Shown here piece by piece: positions 51,345-59,737 of a stretch of DNA of 64,000 nt. The first letter of the stretch is position 1. Every line of letters starts with the position of its first letter. This stretch comes from Sphaerisporangium siamense. GTDB taxonomy: Bacteria; Actinomycetota; Actinomycetes; Streptosporangiales; Streptosporangiaceae. The translations under genes and the position numbers were made by a program. The notes below the pieces were generated by a model, which saw only the letters and a list, made by a program, of their open reading frames with translations, did no database searches and had not been told where the DNA came from. The stretch covers positions 4,464,001-4,528,000 of the forward strand of contig NZ_JACHND010000001.1 of assembly GCF_014205275.1 (NCBI RefSeq). The letters are read 5' to 3'.

Positions 51345-52787
51345 TCAGCCGAAGGTGAAGGAGCCGGGGCGCGGCGCGCGGGTGATCCGCCGGTACGCCG
51401 ACGCCGGGCCCGGCCAGTTGTTGACCACGCGCCCGGCGGCGTTCTTGTACCAGCTGTCGCAGTCGGCCTGCCAGACGGTCCGCGCGAGCGCCCGCTCCAG
51501 GGCGCGGCGCCAGGCGTCCATGGCCGCCGGGCGCACCTCCATGGGGCCGTGCGCGCTCAGCAGCGGCAGGCAGCCCATGATGTAGCGCACCTGCGCCTCG
51601 ATCATGAGGATGATCGAGTTGTGCCCGAGGTTGGTGTTCGGGCCGTACAGCAGGAACAGGTTCGGGAAACCCGGGACCGCCATGCCGAGGTAGGCCTCGG
51701 CGCCGTCCTTCCACGCCTCGCCCAGGCGCCGCCCGCCGCGTCCGACGACCTCGATGGGCGCCAGGAAGTCGGTGGTCAGGAAGCCGGTCGCGAAGATGAT
51801 CGTGTCCACCTCGCGGAGCGTCCCGCCCGCCGTCTCGATGCCGTTCCGGGTCACGCGGGTGATGGGGTCGGTCACGACCTCCACGTTCGGCCTGGTCAAC
51901 GCCGGGTAGTAGTCGTCGTCCAGCACGATGCGCTTGCAGCCGATCGGATAGGCCGGGGTCAGCCTGGCCCGCAGCGCCGGGTCGGGCACCTGCCGGTTGA
52001 GGTGCTCGGTGGCCCGCCGGGTCATCAGCGGCCGGCTCCAGCCGTCCACCAGCGCCGGGTACACCACGCTCTCGATGAACCGGTTGACCCTCCGGCGGTT
52101 GGCCGAGCGCAGCGGCGGCAGATGGCGGAACGCCGCACGCAGGCCGGGGCCGTACGCGCCGTCCGGCTTGGGGATCACCCAACTCGGCGTGCGCTGGTAG
52201 ACGTCCAGATGGGCGACGACCGGGGCGACGCGCGGGATGAACTGCGCGGCCGAGGAGCCGTTGCCGATCACGGCGACCCTGCGCCCGGCGAGGTCGTGGC
52301 CGTGGTCCCAGCGCGCCGAGTGGAAGCTCGTCCCCGCGAACTCCCGCAGGCCCGGGATGTCGGGCAGGCGCGGCCGGTTGAGCTGGCCCACCCCCGACAC
52401 CACCACGTCGAACGGCCCGTGCTCGCCGTCGGCCGTCGTCACCCGCCAGCGTCCGCCGGCCTCGTCGAACACCGCGGCCGTGACCTCCGCGCCGAGCCGC
52501 AGCCGCCGGTGCACGCCGTACTTGCCCGCGCACCGGTCCAGGTAGGCGAGGATCTCCGGCTGGCGCGGGTAGCGCCGCGACCAGTCGTGGTCCTGCTCGA
52601 ACGAGTAGGAGTACAGGTGGGACGGCACGTCGCACGCCGCGCCCGGATAGGTGTTGTCCCGCCACGTCCCGCCGAGGCGATCCGCCTTCTCGAAGATCGT
52701 GTACGTGGTGACGCCGGCCTTCCGGAGCTGGATCGCCATGCACAGCCCGCCGAAACCGGCCCCGATGATCGCTACGTTCAGTGCCAT
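51345..52787 (-). CDS. Flavin monooxygenase, Baeyer-Villiger type
   Basis: A 480-residue FAD/NADPH enzyme. The FAD Rossmann motif is IIGAGFGGL and the BVMO fingerprint is FAGTSFHSARWD (FxGxxxHxxxW-D type). The NADPH Rossmann motif is VIGNGSSAAQ, with a late FATGFLTTDF. It would insert oxygen next to a ketone; the substrate is unknown. It lies 134 bp upstream of the dipeptidase on the same strand, with a -10-like TATACC (minus strand, 51304-51309) between, so it probably belongs to a separate unit. Confidence 0.87.
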   Translation of the reverse strand: MALNVAIIGAGFGGLCMAIQLRKAGVTTYTIFEKADRLGGTWRDNTYPGAACDVPSHLYSYSFEQDHDWSRRYPRQPEILAYLDRCAGKYGVHRRLRLGAEVTAAVFDEAGGRWRVTTADGEHGPFDVVVSGVGQLNRPRLPDIPGLREFAGTSFHSARWDHGHDLAGRRVAVIGNGSSAAQFIPRVAPVVAHLDVYQRTPSWVIPKPDGAYGPGLRAAFRHLPPLRSANRRRVNRFIESVVYPALVDGWSRPLMTRRATEHLNRQVPDPALRARLTPAYPIGCKRIVLDDDYYPALTRPNVEVVTDPITRVTRNGIETAGGTLREVDTIIFATGFLTTDFLAPIEVVGRGGRRLGEAWKDGAEAYLGMAVPGFPNLFLLYGPNTNLGHNSIILMIEAQVRYIMGCLPLLSAHGPMEVRPAAMDAWRRALERALARTVWQADCDSWYKNAAGRVVNNWPGPASAYRRITRAPRPGSFTFG

Positions 52788-52847
52788 TCGGCGGCCCCCC
52801 GGGTGTCAGGACCTCCTCACGCTAGGACGTGCCGGTAGTCTGCGCAC

Positions 52848-53693
52848 GTGTCCCCGACGACCTTGGCCGCGATCATCGCGGAACTTGAATCGGCGTATGA
52901 CCCCGCTTGGGCCGAGCCCTGGGACGCCGTAGGCCTGGTTTGCGGAGACCCGGGGCGCCCCGTACGCAGGATCCTCTTCGCCGTCGACCCGGTGGCGAGC
53001 GTCGGCGACGAGGCCGTGGCCTGGGGCGCCGACCTCATCGTCGCCCACCATCCCCTCTACCTGCGCGGCACCACCACCGTCTCCGCCGCCACCCCCAAGG
53101 GCGCCCTCGTGCACCGCCTGATCAAGCACGACATCGCCCTCTACACCGCCCACACCAACGCCGACGTCGCCGACCCCGGCGTCTCCGACGCCCTGGCCAG
53201 GGCGGTCGGCCTGACCGGCGCCCTGCGTCCCCTCCAGCCCTCCGCCGAGGACCCGCGCCGCGGGCTCGGCCGCGTCGGCGACCTGCCGGCCCCCATGACC
53301 CTGCGCGAGTTCGCCGCCCAGGCCGTGCGGGGGCTGCCGCGCACCGCCTGGGGCCTGCGCGTCGCCGGCGACCCCGGCCGCACCGTGCGCACGGTCGCCG
53401 TCAGCGGCGGCGCGGGCGACTCGCTGCTCGGCCTCGGCGCCGTGCGCGCCGCCGACGTCTTCCTCACCGCCGATTTACGGCACCACCCCGCCGCCGAGTT
53501 CCTGCAGGCGGGGGAGTCCGGCGGCGGCCCCGCGCTCATCGACGCGGCCCACTGGGCGACCGAATGGCCCTGGCTTCCGCAAGCGGCCGACCTGCTCGCG
53601 TCCGCATTGGCCGCCAAGGGGATTAATGTTGAGACGCGCGTATCGCGGACGGTGACGGACGCCTGGACCACAACAGCACAGTGCGAGGATTAA
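52848..53693 (+). CDS. Nif3-like dinuclear metal-centre hexameric protein
   Basis: A 281-residue Nif3/YbgI family protein. Metal residues are in LIVAHHPLYL (HH pair), TAHTNAD, and the C-terminal DAAHWATEW. Length is that of the short form. It binds two metal ions; the reaction is unsettled (GTP cyclohydrolase I type 2 labels are common). TAGTCT ends 8 bp before the GTG, hinting at a leaderless mRNA. The zinc-ribbon gene starts directly after the stop, so the two are co-transcribed. Confidence 0.88.
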   Translation: MSPTTLAAIIAELESAYDPAWAEPWDAVGLVCGDPGRPVRRILFAVDPVASVGDEAVAWGADLIVAHHPLYLRGTTTVSAATPKGALVHRLIKHDIALYTAHTNADVADPGVSDALARAVGLTGALRPLQPSAEDPRRGLGRVGDLPAPMTLREFAAQAVRGLPRTAWGLRVAGDPGRTVRTVAVSGGAGDSLLGLGAVRAADVFLTADLRHHPAAEFLQAGESGGGPALIDAAHWATEWPWLPQAADLLASALAAKGINVETRVSRTVTDAWTTTAQCED

Positions 53694-54434
53694 GTGAAAG
53701 CAGCCCCGGAAGCCCAGAAGCGCCTGCTCGAACTGGCCGAGCTCGACGCCGTCCTCGACCGGCTGGCCCACCGCCGCCGCACGCTGCCCGAGCTGGCCGA
53801 GATCGAAGAGCGCTCCGCCCGGCTCGCCCGCCTCGCCACCGAGGTGATCGCCGCGGAGACCGAGGCGTCCGACCTCGCCCGTGAGCAGGCCAAGGCCGAG
53901 TCCGACGTCGAGGCCGTGCGCGTGCGCGCCGAGCGTGACCAGAAGCGCCTCGACTCCGGCCAGGTCGGCTCCTCCAAGGACCTGTCCAACCTCCAGTCCG
54001 AGATCGCCTCGCTGCACCGCCGCCAGGCCGACCTGGAGGACGTCGTCCTGGAGATCATGGAGCGCCGCGAGGCCGCGGACGCCGCCGTCGCCCGGCTCGG
54101 CGCCGAGCGCGCCGAGATCGGCGCGGGGCTGTCCACGCTGGAGGAGAAGCGCGACGCCGCGCTCGGCGACCTCGACCGCGAGAGCGCCGAGACCAAGGGC
54201 AGGCGCGGCGGCGTCAGCCCTGACATCCCCGCCGACCTGCTCGCCCTCTACGAGAAGCTGCGCGAGCAGTACGGCGTCGGCGCGGCCATGCTCCAGGGGG
54301 GCCGCTGCCAGGGCTGCAAGGTGTCGCTGTCCATCGCCGACCTCAACCGCATCCGCGCCGCCGCCAAGGACGAGGTGCTGCGCTGCGAGGAGTGCCGCAG
54401 GATCCTCGTCCGCACCCCCGAGTCGGGCCTGTGA
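53694..54434 (+). CDS. Coiled-coil protein with C-terminal C4 zinc ribbon
   Basis: A 246-residue protein. Residues about 5-175 form one long antiparallel coiled-coil (heptad-rich LARLATEVIAAETEASDLAR). The C-terminal zinc ribbon has two CxxC knuckles, GRCQGCKVSL and LRCEECRRIL. This is the conserved actinobacterial (CdsZ/CT398-like) family, usually found next to Nif3 and RNase H genes as here. Precise function is unknown. GTG start; stop overlaps the next gene by 4 bp. Confidence 0.87.
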   Translation: MKAAPEAQKRLLELAELDAVLDRLAHRRRTLPELAEIEERSARLARLATEVIAAETEASDLAREQAKAESDVEAVRVRAERDQKRLDSGQVGSSKDLSNLQSEIASLHRRQADLEDVVLEIMERREAADAAVARLGAERAEIGAGLSTLEEKRDAALGDLDRESAETKGRRGGVSPDIPADLLALYEKLREQYGVGAAMLQGGRCQGCKVSLSIADLNRIRAAAKDEVLRCEECRRILVRTPESGL

Positions 54435-55879
54435 ACCTCGTCGTCGAGGCCGACGGCGGCTCCCGCGGCAACCCGGGGCCCGCCGGATACGGCGCGGTCG
54501 TCAAGGACACCGACGGCCAGGTCCTCGCCGAGGCGGCCGACGCGCTCGGCGTCACCACCAACAACGTCGCCGAGTACCAGGGCCTGATCGCCGGCCTGCG
54601 CTCCGTCCTCGCCCTCGCCGGGGACGGCACCGCGGTCGAGGTCCGCATGGACTCCAAGCTCGTCATCGAGCAGATGGCCGGCCGCTGGAAGATCAAGAAC
54701 GAGGGCCTGCGCCCGCTCGCCCTGGAGGCCCGCGGCCTCGCCGGCCGGCTGCGCGTCACCTGGCGCTGGATCCCCCGCGAACGCAACCGCGACGCCGACC
54801 GCCTCGCCAACGAGGCCATGGACGCCGCCGCCAAAGGCACCCACTGGCAGTCCAAGACCTTCCCCTCACCCCCCGGAACTCCAGGCCCCGGCACTTCCAT
54901 TTCCGGCGGCCCTGGTAGGGGCGCCCTGCCTTCGGACGCTGCCGGCTCCGGCGGCCTGGGTTCGGGCGGCGCGGGTACGGGCGGTCCCGGCTCAAGCGCC
55001 CCGGGCATGGCTGCTTCAGGGCCGACTGCTTCAGGCTCGCGTACCGCCGGCGCGAAGACCGCCACTCGGGCCGCCAGAGGGTCCGCCTCGAATGCCGGCC
55101 GGGCGGGAACCACCGAAGCCCTGTTCGACATCCCCTCCAGCGCCGCGGAGACCGCCGCCCCTGAAGCCACGGCCGGCGAGGTGGTGACGAGTTCCGTGTC
55201 CGCCGAGCAGGCTCGCGTCGTCGCGGCGAAGCCCGCCGCCACCAGCGGCTGGCAGGCCCCCGCCCCCGCCACCTCCCTCCTCCTGCTCCGCCACGGCGAG
55301 ACGCCCTTCTCCATCGACCGCCGCTTCTCCGGCACCGGCGACCCGGACCTGACGCCCGCGGGTGTCGCCCAGGCCGAGGCCGCCGCCGCCCGCCTGTCCC
55401 GCCCCCCGTACGCCGTCGAGGTCATCGTCAGCTCCCCCCTGCGCCGCGCCCGGCAGACCGCCGAGGCCGTCGCCGCCCGCACCGGCCTGACGGTCGCCGT
55501 GGACGAGGGCCTGCGCGAGGTCGACTTCGGTGACTGGGAGGGCCACACGTTCACCGAGATCCAGCGCCGCTGGCCCGGGGAACTCGCGGCCTGGCTGGAC
55601 GACCCGTCCGTCGCCCCGCCCGGCGGCGAGAGCTTCGACCGGGCGGCCATCCGCGTGGAGGAGGCCAGGGAGCGCCTGCTCGCCGACTACCAGGGCAAGA
55701 ACATCCTGGTGGTCTCGCACGTCACCCCGATCAAGCTGCTGCTGTCCTCCGCACTGCTCGCCCCCCTGGCCGCGCTGTACCGCATGCACCTCGACCTGGC
55801 CTCCCTGTCCTCGATCGACTACTTCACCGACGGCCCCCAGCTCGTCCGAGCCTTCAACGACACCGCCCACCTACGCTGA
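54431..55879 (+). CDS. Bifunctional RNase HI / histidine phosphatase with a long linker
   Basis: A 482-residue fusion like mycobacterial Rv2228c. Residues 1-135 are RNase HI: Asp8 (EADGGSRGNPGPAGYG), Glu48 (NNVAEYQGL), Asp74 (MDSKLV) and Asp121/123 (NRDADRL). From about 280 a phosphoglycerate-mutase-type phosphatase carries RHGETPFSIDRRFSG and VSHVTPIK; this domain is related to alpha-ribazole phosphatase (CobC). The middle 140 residues are Gly/Ser/Pro/Ala-rich and much longer than in Rv2228c. It would remove RNA from RNA-DNA hybrids and dephosphorylate a small metabolite. GTGA overlap with the zinc-ribbon gene. Confidence 0.9.
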   Translation: MNLVVEADGGSRGNPGPAGYGAVVKDTDGQVLAEAADALGVTTNNVAEYQGLIAGLRSVLALAGDGTAVEVRMDSKLVIEQMAGRWKIKNEGLRPLALEARGLAGRLRVTWRWIPRERNRDADRLANEAMDAAAKGTHWQSKTFPSPPGTPGPGTSISGGPGRGALPSDAAGSGGLGSGGAGTGGPGSSAPGMAASGPTASGSRTAGAKTATRAARGSASNAGRAGTTEALFDIPSSAAETAAPEATAGEVVTSSVSAEQARVVAAKPAATSGWQAPAPATSLLLLRHGETPFSIDRRFSGTGDPDLTPAGVAQAEAAAARLSRPPYAVEVIVSSPLRRARQTAEAVAARTGLTVAVDEGLREVDFGDWEGHTFTEIQRRWPGELAAWLDDPSVAPPGGESFDRAAIRVEEARERLLADYQGKNILVVSHVTPIKLLLSSALLAPLAALYRMHLDLASLSSIDYFTDGPQLVRAFNDTAHLR

Positions 55880-55959
55880 GCCCGCCCCTTCGCCCCCGCC
55901 CTGATCGATCGGATAGGGCTCCGGCCCTACGACCCCTGCCCCATCGGATAAACTTGCCC

Positions 55960-56366
55960 GGATAGCGGACGAGTCGGCCGGGCGACCGCGTCAGGGCTTT
56001 CGGGCCCTGCCGAGGAAGGTCCGGGCTCCACAGGGCAGGGTGGTCGGTAACGCCGACCCGGGGTGACCCGCGGGACAGTGCCACAGAGAACAGACCGCCT
56101 CCCCTCGCGGGAGGTAAGGGTGAAACGGTGGTGTAAGAGACCACCAGCGCCCACGGCGACGTGGGCGGCTCGGTAAACCCCACCCGGAGCAAGGTCAAGA
56201 AGGGACCCTCCCCGGAGGGCCCCGCGCGCGGCGTTCGAGGGTGACCCGCCCAAGCCGCGCGGGTAGACCGCTTGAGGCCGTCGGCAACGACGGCCCTAGA
56301 TGGATGGTCGCCCCTTTGCACCGCAAAGGACAGAACCCGGCCTACAGGCCGACTCGCCCGCTCTCA
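55960..56366 (+). ncRNA. rnpB: RNase P RNA
   Basis: Actinobacterial type A RNase P RNA, the ribozyme that matures tRNA 5' ends. Helix P1 is formed by AGCGGACGAGTCGGCC (55964-55979) and GGCCGACTCGCCCGCT (56347-56362), 16 bp with one mismatch. Conserved core CR-I reads GAGGAAGGTCCGGGCTCC near 56011, the central ACAGTGCCACAGAGAACAGA is near 56080, and CR-V ACAGAACCCGGCCTAC lies just before P1's 3' strand. Ends are estimates to within a few bases. It follows the RNase H gene by about 80 bp. Confidence 0.95.
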
Positions 56367-56399
56367 CCCCTGACCTGCGGCGGAGCTCTCCTTCAGGGG
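56367..56399. terminator. Hairpin after rnpB
   Basis: CCCCTGA (56367-56373) pairs with TCAGGGG (56393-56399) around a 19-base loop, starting directly after the P1 3' strand of rnpB. Confidence 0.5.
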
Positions 56400-56423
56400 G
56401 CTTGAATCCCCGAGAGGGCACAT

Positions 56424-56660
56424 TCAGGTGAGTTGAAGCGCGGTGGCGAAGGCGTTGCCCGGCGCCGTCCGCGCCCGCTCGGACGCCTCCCGAACCAGAT
56501 GTCCGTACAGATCCACGTGGATGGTGCCCATGGTGGTGGAGTAGTGGTGGGACCAGGTGGAGAGGTGGCCGCGGAAGCCCAGCATGTGGGCCCACTGGGT
56601 CAGCCGCAGGTCGGCGTATTCGTCGAGGTCGCCCAGGCGCACGCAGTCGAGGAGGCTGCG
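56424..56660 (-). pseudogene. Chimeric remnant: replication-initiator fragment joined to an integrase C-terminus
   Basis: About 78 residues on the minus strand. The first part, LLDCVRLGDLDEYADLRLTQ then WAHMLGFRGHLSTWSHHYST, is the C-terminal signature of RepSA-type replication initiators of actinomycete plasmids and integrative elements. From TTMGTIH it passes into DLYGHLVREASERARTAPGN and a short tail, which is the C-terminal YGHL segment (with the nucleophile-type Tyr) of a tyrosine integrase. Upstream the frame has no homology and meets a stop at 56715. It looks like a deletion scar of an integrated element beside rnpB. Confidence 0.55.
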
Positions 56661-56778
56661 GGTGCCGTGGGCTCCGGAGTCACCGCCGAGGCTGGAACCT
56701 CTCCGGTCGGTACGTCACGGGGTGACCTTCGCCTGGACCGCCGAGGCCGTGCCGATCCGGACATCTAGTAGTACTTCG

Positions 56779-57768
56779 TTAGGTTGGTTCTGGTGGGTGG
56801 TGTTCTGGCCGGACTGAGCCGGGAAGGGGATCGAGCCCGTCTGGCGGCCCGCTCCGCAGGTCCGGGTAGCCGGGGATGAACGCCCCGGCCTCCCGGAGTT
56901 CGCGGACGATCTGGACGAAGGCCAGGACGGCGGGATCGGTGGTGTCCCGCCGCCATACGATGCGCTGGTCGGCGAGCGGGCTCGGCTCGGTGAAGGGCCG
57001 ATACACCACGCCGGCGAACGGCCGGGCCGCGGCGGAGGCCGCGACCGTGATCCCGATCGCCGCGTCGGCGAGGACCAGCGGCAGCAGCCGGTCCAGGCTG
57101 GAGATCTCCCGGTGGATCGTCACCACGGTGCCATGGTCTCGTAGGTGGCCGACGATGTGGTCGTACAGCCAGGGGCTGAGGTCCCGCTCGTGCACGATGA
57201 TCGGCTGGTGGGAGAGCCGTACGGGATCGATGGCGGCCTCGGCAGCGAGGGGATGGGTGGCGGCCAGGGCGAGGACGAACGGTTCGCGGACCACCAGCAG
57301 CGAGTCCAGCCCTGACCGGGCCTCGGCGTTCCAGCAGAAGCCGATGTCCAGGCGGCGGTCCTCCAGTGCGGCAAGCTGGTCGGCGGTGGCCATCGGACAC
57401 GGCGCCAGCCGTACCTCGGGCAGATGCGCGCGTAGCGCGGGGATGACGAGCTGGAACAGGCGGAGGCCGAGGTCCGCGGCGTGACCGATGCGAAGTTCGT
57501 CGGCCGGGCCGGCGGCGCGGCGTCCGACGTCGAGCGCGTGGCGGACGGCGGCCACCGCCCGGCGGGCCTCGGGCAGGAACGCCTCACCCACCGCGGTCAC
57601 GGTGACGCGGCGGCTGGTGCGGACGAACAGTTGGGCGCCGATCTCCTTTTCCAGCCGGCGGATCTGCTCGCTGACCGATTGCTGGGTGACGTGCATCCGG
57701 GCCGCGGCCTTGCCGAAGTGCAGTTCCTCGGCGACCGCGATGGCGTATTCAAGCTGGCGGAGGTCCAC
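56779..57768 (-). CDS. LysR-family transcriptional regulator
   Basis: A 329-residue regulator. The winged HTH is residues 1-60 (LRQLEYAIAVAEELHFGKAA, then MHVTQQSVSEQIRRLEKEIG). The effector domain starts at ELRIGHAADLGLRLFQLVIP. The C-terminal 30 residues are Pro-rich and extra. GTG start at 57768. It is divergent from a small secreted-protein gene across a 251-bp region with a strong dyad and phased repeats, its likely target site. No metabolic gene next to it hints at the effector. Confidence 0.88.
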   Translation of the reverse strand: MDLRQLEYAIAVAEELHFGKAAARMHVTQQSVSEQIRRLEKEIGAQLFVRTSRRVTVTAVGEAFLPEARRAVAAVRHALDVGRRAAGPADELRIGHAADLGLRLFQLVIPALRAHLPEVRLAPCPMATADQLAALEDRRLDIGFCWNAEARSGLDSLLVVREPFVLALAATHPLAAEAAIDPVRLSHQPIIVHERDLSPWLYDHIVGHLRDHGTVVTIHREISSLDRLLPLVLADAAIGITVAASAAARPFAGVVYRPFTEPSPLADQRIVWRRDTTDPAVLAFVQIVRELREAGAFIPGYPDLRSGPPDGLDPLPGSVRPEHHPPEPT

Positions 57769-57788
57769 GCCTTCATGATCTCAGTGCG

Positions 57789-57828
57789 CTGACAGGCGCG
57801 GACAGGATCGACAGGCGTGGCCTGTCAG
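57789..57828. promoter_or_regulatory. Dyad with phased GACAGG repeats upstream of the LysR gene
   Basis: CTGACAGGC (57789-57797) and GCCTGTCAG (57820-57828) form a perfect 9-bp inverted repeat. GACAGG recurs at 57791, 57801 and 57810, so three direct copies sit on one helix face, and the inverted copy is at 57821. It starts 21 bp from the LysR start codon and is a good candidate for its binding site. Confidence 0.6.
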
Positions 57829-58019
57829 ACATACGCCGATCAGTCGTTGATCCTCGCTCGGTCCTGGGCTGACATTTAGACAAATTAGACCAATGCCCTC
57901 CGTTCCACCCGATCGACATCGTGATCACCCGTGCCCGGACAGAACCGCCGAGTGGAGGTTTCGGATTTCTCCTCTAGGCCGTCAGGGCTGTTCCGCAATG
58001 CCCCCGATTGGAGAACTTC

Positions 58020-58475
58020 ATGGACCGACTCCGAACATTCACCATGGTGGCCGGGGCGATCATCACCGCCCTGGTGAGCATCACCCCGAGCGGGACGGCG
58101 AGCGCCGCCCCGTCATCCTCCGGGCTCGCCCAACCCGGGAGCGGGACCCAGGTGTCGGAGGTCTACCCCGGGTGCGAGGTGTTCTTCGAAGATCCTCACA
58201 TGGTGGACGGCAAGGTGCGCTTCAACGGCGGCGCCCGATGCTCGGAATCCGCTCCGGCCACCGTTGACTGGCTGCTCGTCTGGCTCACCCCGCAGAACAA
58301 CGCGCCCTACGACGAAGCGGTCGGCGAGGGAAGGGGCCCCAGGAAGTTCCACTCCGCGAGCAGTACCGTGCCATGCGTCGGCGGCACCTACCAGGGCACC
58401 ATCTTCGCTTCCGTGTTCGGGAACAAGGGCGTCGACCAGATGTGGGTGGACCGTGAGGTGACCATCGACTGCTGA
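58020..58475 (+). CDS. Small secreted protein, function unknown
   Basis: A 151-residue protein with a signal peptide (residues about 1-33, MVAGAIITALVSITPSGTAS and ASA-type cleavage). The mature part has four Cys (YPGCEVFF, GARCSES, TVPCVGG and the C-terminal TIDC), probably two disulphides, in a Trp- and Thr-rich beta-type sequence. It resembles actinomycete secreted proteins of unknown role. ATG at 58020 follows GGAGAA; it is divergent from the LysR gene and may be its target. Confidence 0.7.
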   Translation: MDRLRTFTMVAGAIITALVSITPSGTASAAPSSSGLAQPGSGTQVSEVYPGCEVFFEDPHMVDGKVRFNGGARCSESAPATVDWLLVWLTPQNNAPYDEAVGEGRGPRKFHSASSTVPCVGGTYQGTIFASVFGNKGVDQMWVDREVTIDC

Positions 58476-58946
58476 CCGTTCGCCTGGAGTACGACCTCGG
58501 GTGCGAGCAGGCGTTCTCAGCCGGTGGAGCTCACCTGCCGAGTGACCGGTCGCGCCTGCGGGCCGGGGCCTGGCGCGGGAAGCGCGGCAGGCCCCGGCGG
58601 AAGCGGCGACCGATCGATGACCCGCCCGGCCGTGCCGTCGCCGACGCGGCATTTCTCACCGTGTGGCGTCGCTGGGCTGTGGACAACGCCCCGGCCCGCG
58701 GCGCCCAGGCCGTGAGGTTGAGATCTTTTCACCGCCTCGCGGGTCGCCGTGGTTCCGGGACATCCGGGTGGCGCCCGGCCCGGCAGAACTGGAACGGCGG
58801 AGATCATCCGGCCCAAAGCATCGAATGAGTACCTGACAGGGGCGTTTCGGAGGGCCAGCGTGAGGCGTGGGCGGCGGGAGACTCGCCGTGCCGTCACGGC
58901 CCTTTCCTCCGCGCCCGGAGTATAGGAACCCGCGAATACCACCGAC
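58476..58946. other. 471-bp gene-free region between two secreted-protein genes
   Basis: No convincing CDS on either strand. A small perfect hairpin GCCGTG-CCGT-CACGGC lies at 58885-58900, followed by CCCTTTCC. TATAGGA at 58921-58927 is a possible -10 box for the next gene. Some of the stretch may be decayed coding sequence, but nothing is recognisable. Confidence 0.4.
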
Positions 58947-59735
58947 ATGTCTATATGTGCTCTGTTAAGAGCACGCTGTGAAACAGCGTCCACCCCCTTG
59001 CTCAGCCGCAGTGGCCTGGCCTGGAACACCACCCGGCTCGTCGCGATCGTGGTCTCCGTCGCGCTGGTCCTTACCGGCATCGCCGCACCCACGCAGGCGG
59101 GCGTGCAGGCCCTGTCCGCGTGCGAAGGCGCGAAACGCGCCGGCGCCCAGCTGGCGGCCAGTAAGGGAGGAACGATACGCCTGATGTGCGCGGCCGACGC
59201 CCCGGCGAGCCTCGCTGCGCTGGCCGCGGACGACGACGACCTAGTGGCGACCATCAAGGTGGAGGGGGACCGTGCGTACCTCCAGGCGGAGGGCGACATG
59301 GCCCACAAAGCGCAGGCGGCGGGCAAGCCGCTGGGCGACTATCTCATTTCATACCTCAAGACATATGAGGTGGGCGTCTACCCAATCGAATGGGAACTTT
59401 CGGGTTCCACGGCTCCATCGAGCTGACTCCCGATGGAGTGGCCATGGTGATATCGGCCGACCAGGTCGGCACGGAGGCGAACTGGTGGCAGAAGGCTCTC
59501 AGCACAGCTGTGGCAGGAGTCGCCGGTATTGCGGCCACGATGGTGTGCCCTGTGCTCGTCGCTCCCGCCGGGCCAGGATCCGGCCAGTCTGGGCCAGCAC
59601 TGGCAGGCCCGCGGCGTCATCCAGCCCCAGGGGCTTTCCGATGCGGTCAAGTTGTGGATGACGGACGGGAGGAGCGGGAAGCCCGTCGGGGCGCACAGGA
59701 AGGGCCGCTGGTGGGCGGCCCATCCTGTGGTGTGA
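58947..59735 (+). pseudogene. Small secreted protein gene, probably frameshifted
   Basis: The first frame (58947-59426) encodes 159 residues with a membrane/signal segment near 30-51 (RLVAIVVSVALVLTGIAAP) and a mature part with two Cys, ending soon after TYEVGVYPIEW. From about 59390 the coding character continues in the -1 frame as GTFGFHGSIELTPDGVAMVI, then EANWWQKALSTAVAGVAGIA, a Gly/Ala-rich hydrophobic stretch. Near 59590 a third segment in the original frame reads LGQHWQARGVIQPQGLSDAV to the stop at 59735. This suits one gene with two indels; a genuine 159-residue protein overlapping another gene is the alternative. Function unknown. Confidence 0.45.
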
Positions 59736-59737
59736 GG

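Noticed and set aside
55854-56321. Minus-strand open frames over the 55.9-56.3 kb region
   Set aside because: They lie on the complement of rnpB, whose helix P1 and conserved cores are clear.
56391-56420. tRNA 3'-end fragment (GGGGGCTTGAATCCCC) as an attachment site
   Set aside because: It resembles a T-arm, but the loop lacks the TTC-R-A pattern and no acceptor stem can be formed, so it was not called.
58517-59326. A 269-codon minus-strand frame opposite the second small secreted protein
   Set aside because: Ser/Arg/Ala-rich with no domain; the plus strand carries a signal peptide and better coding character.
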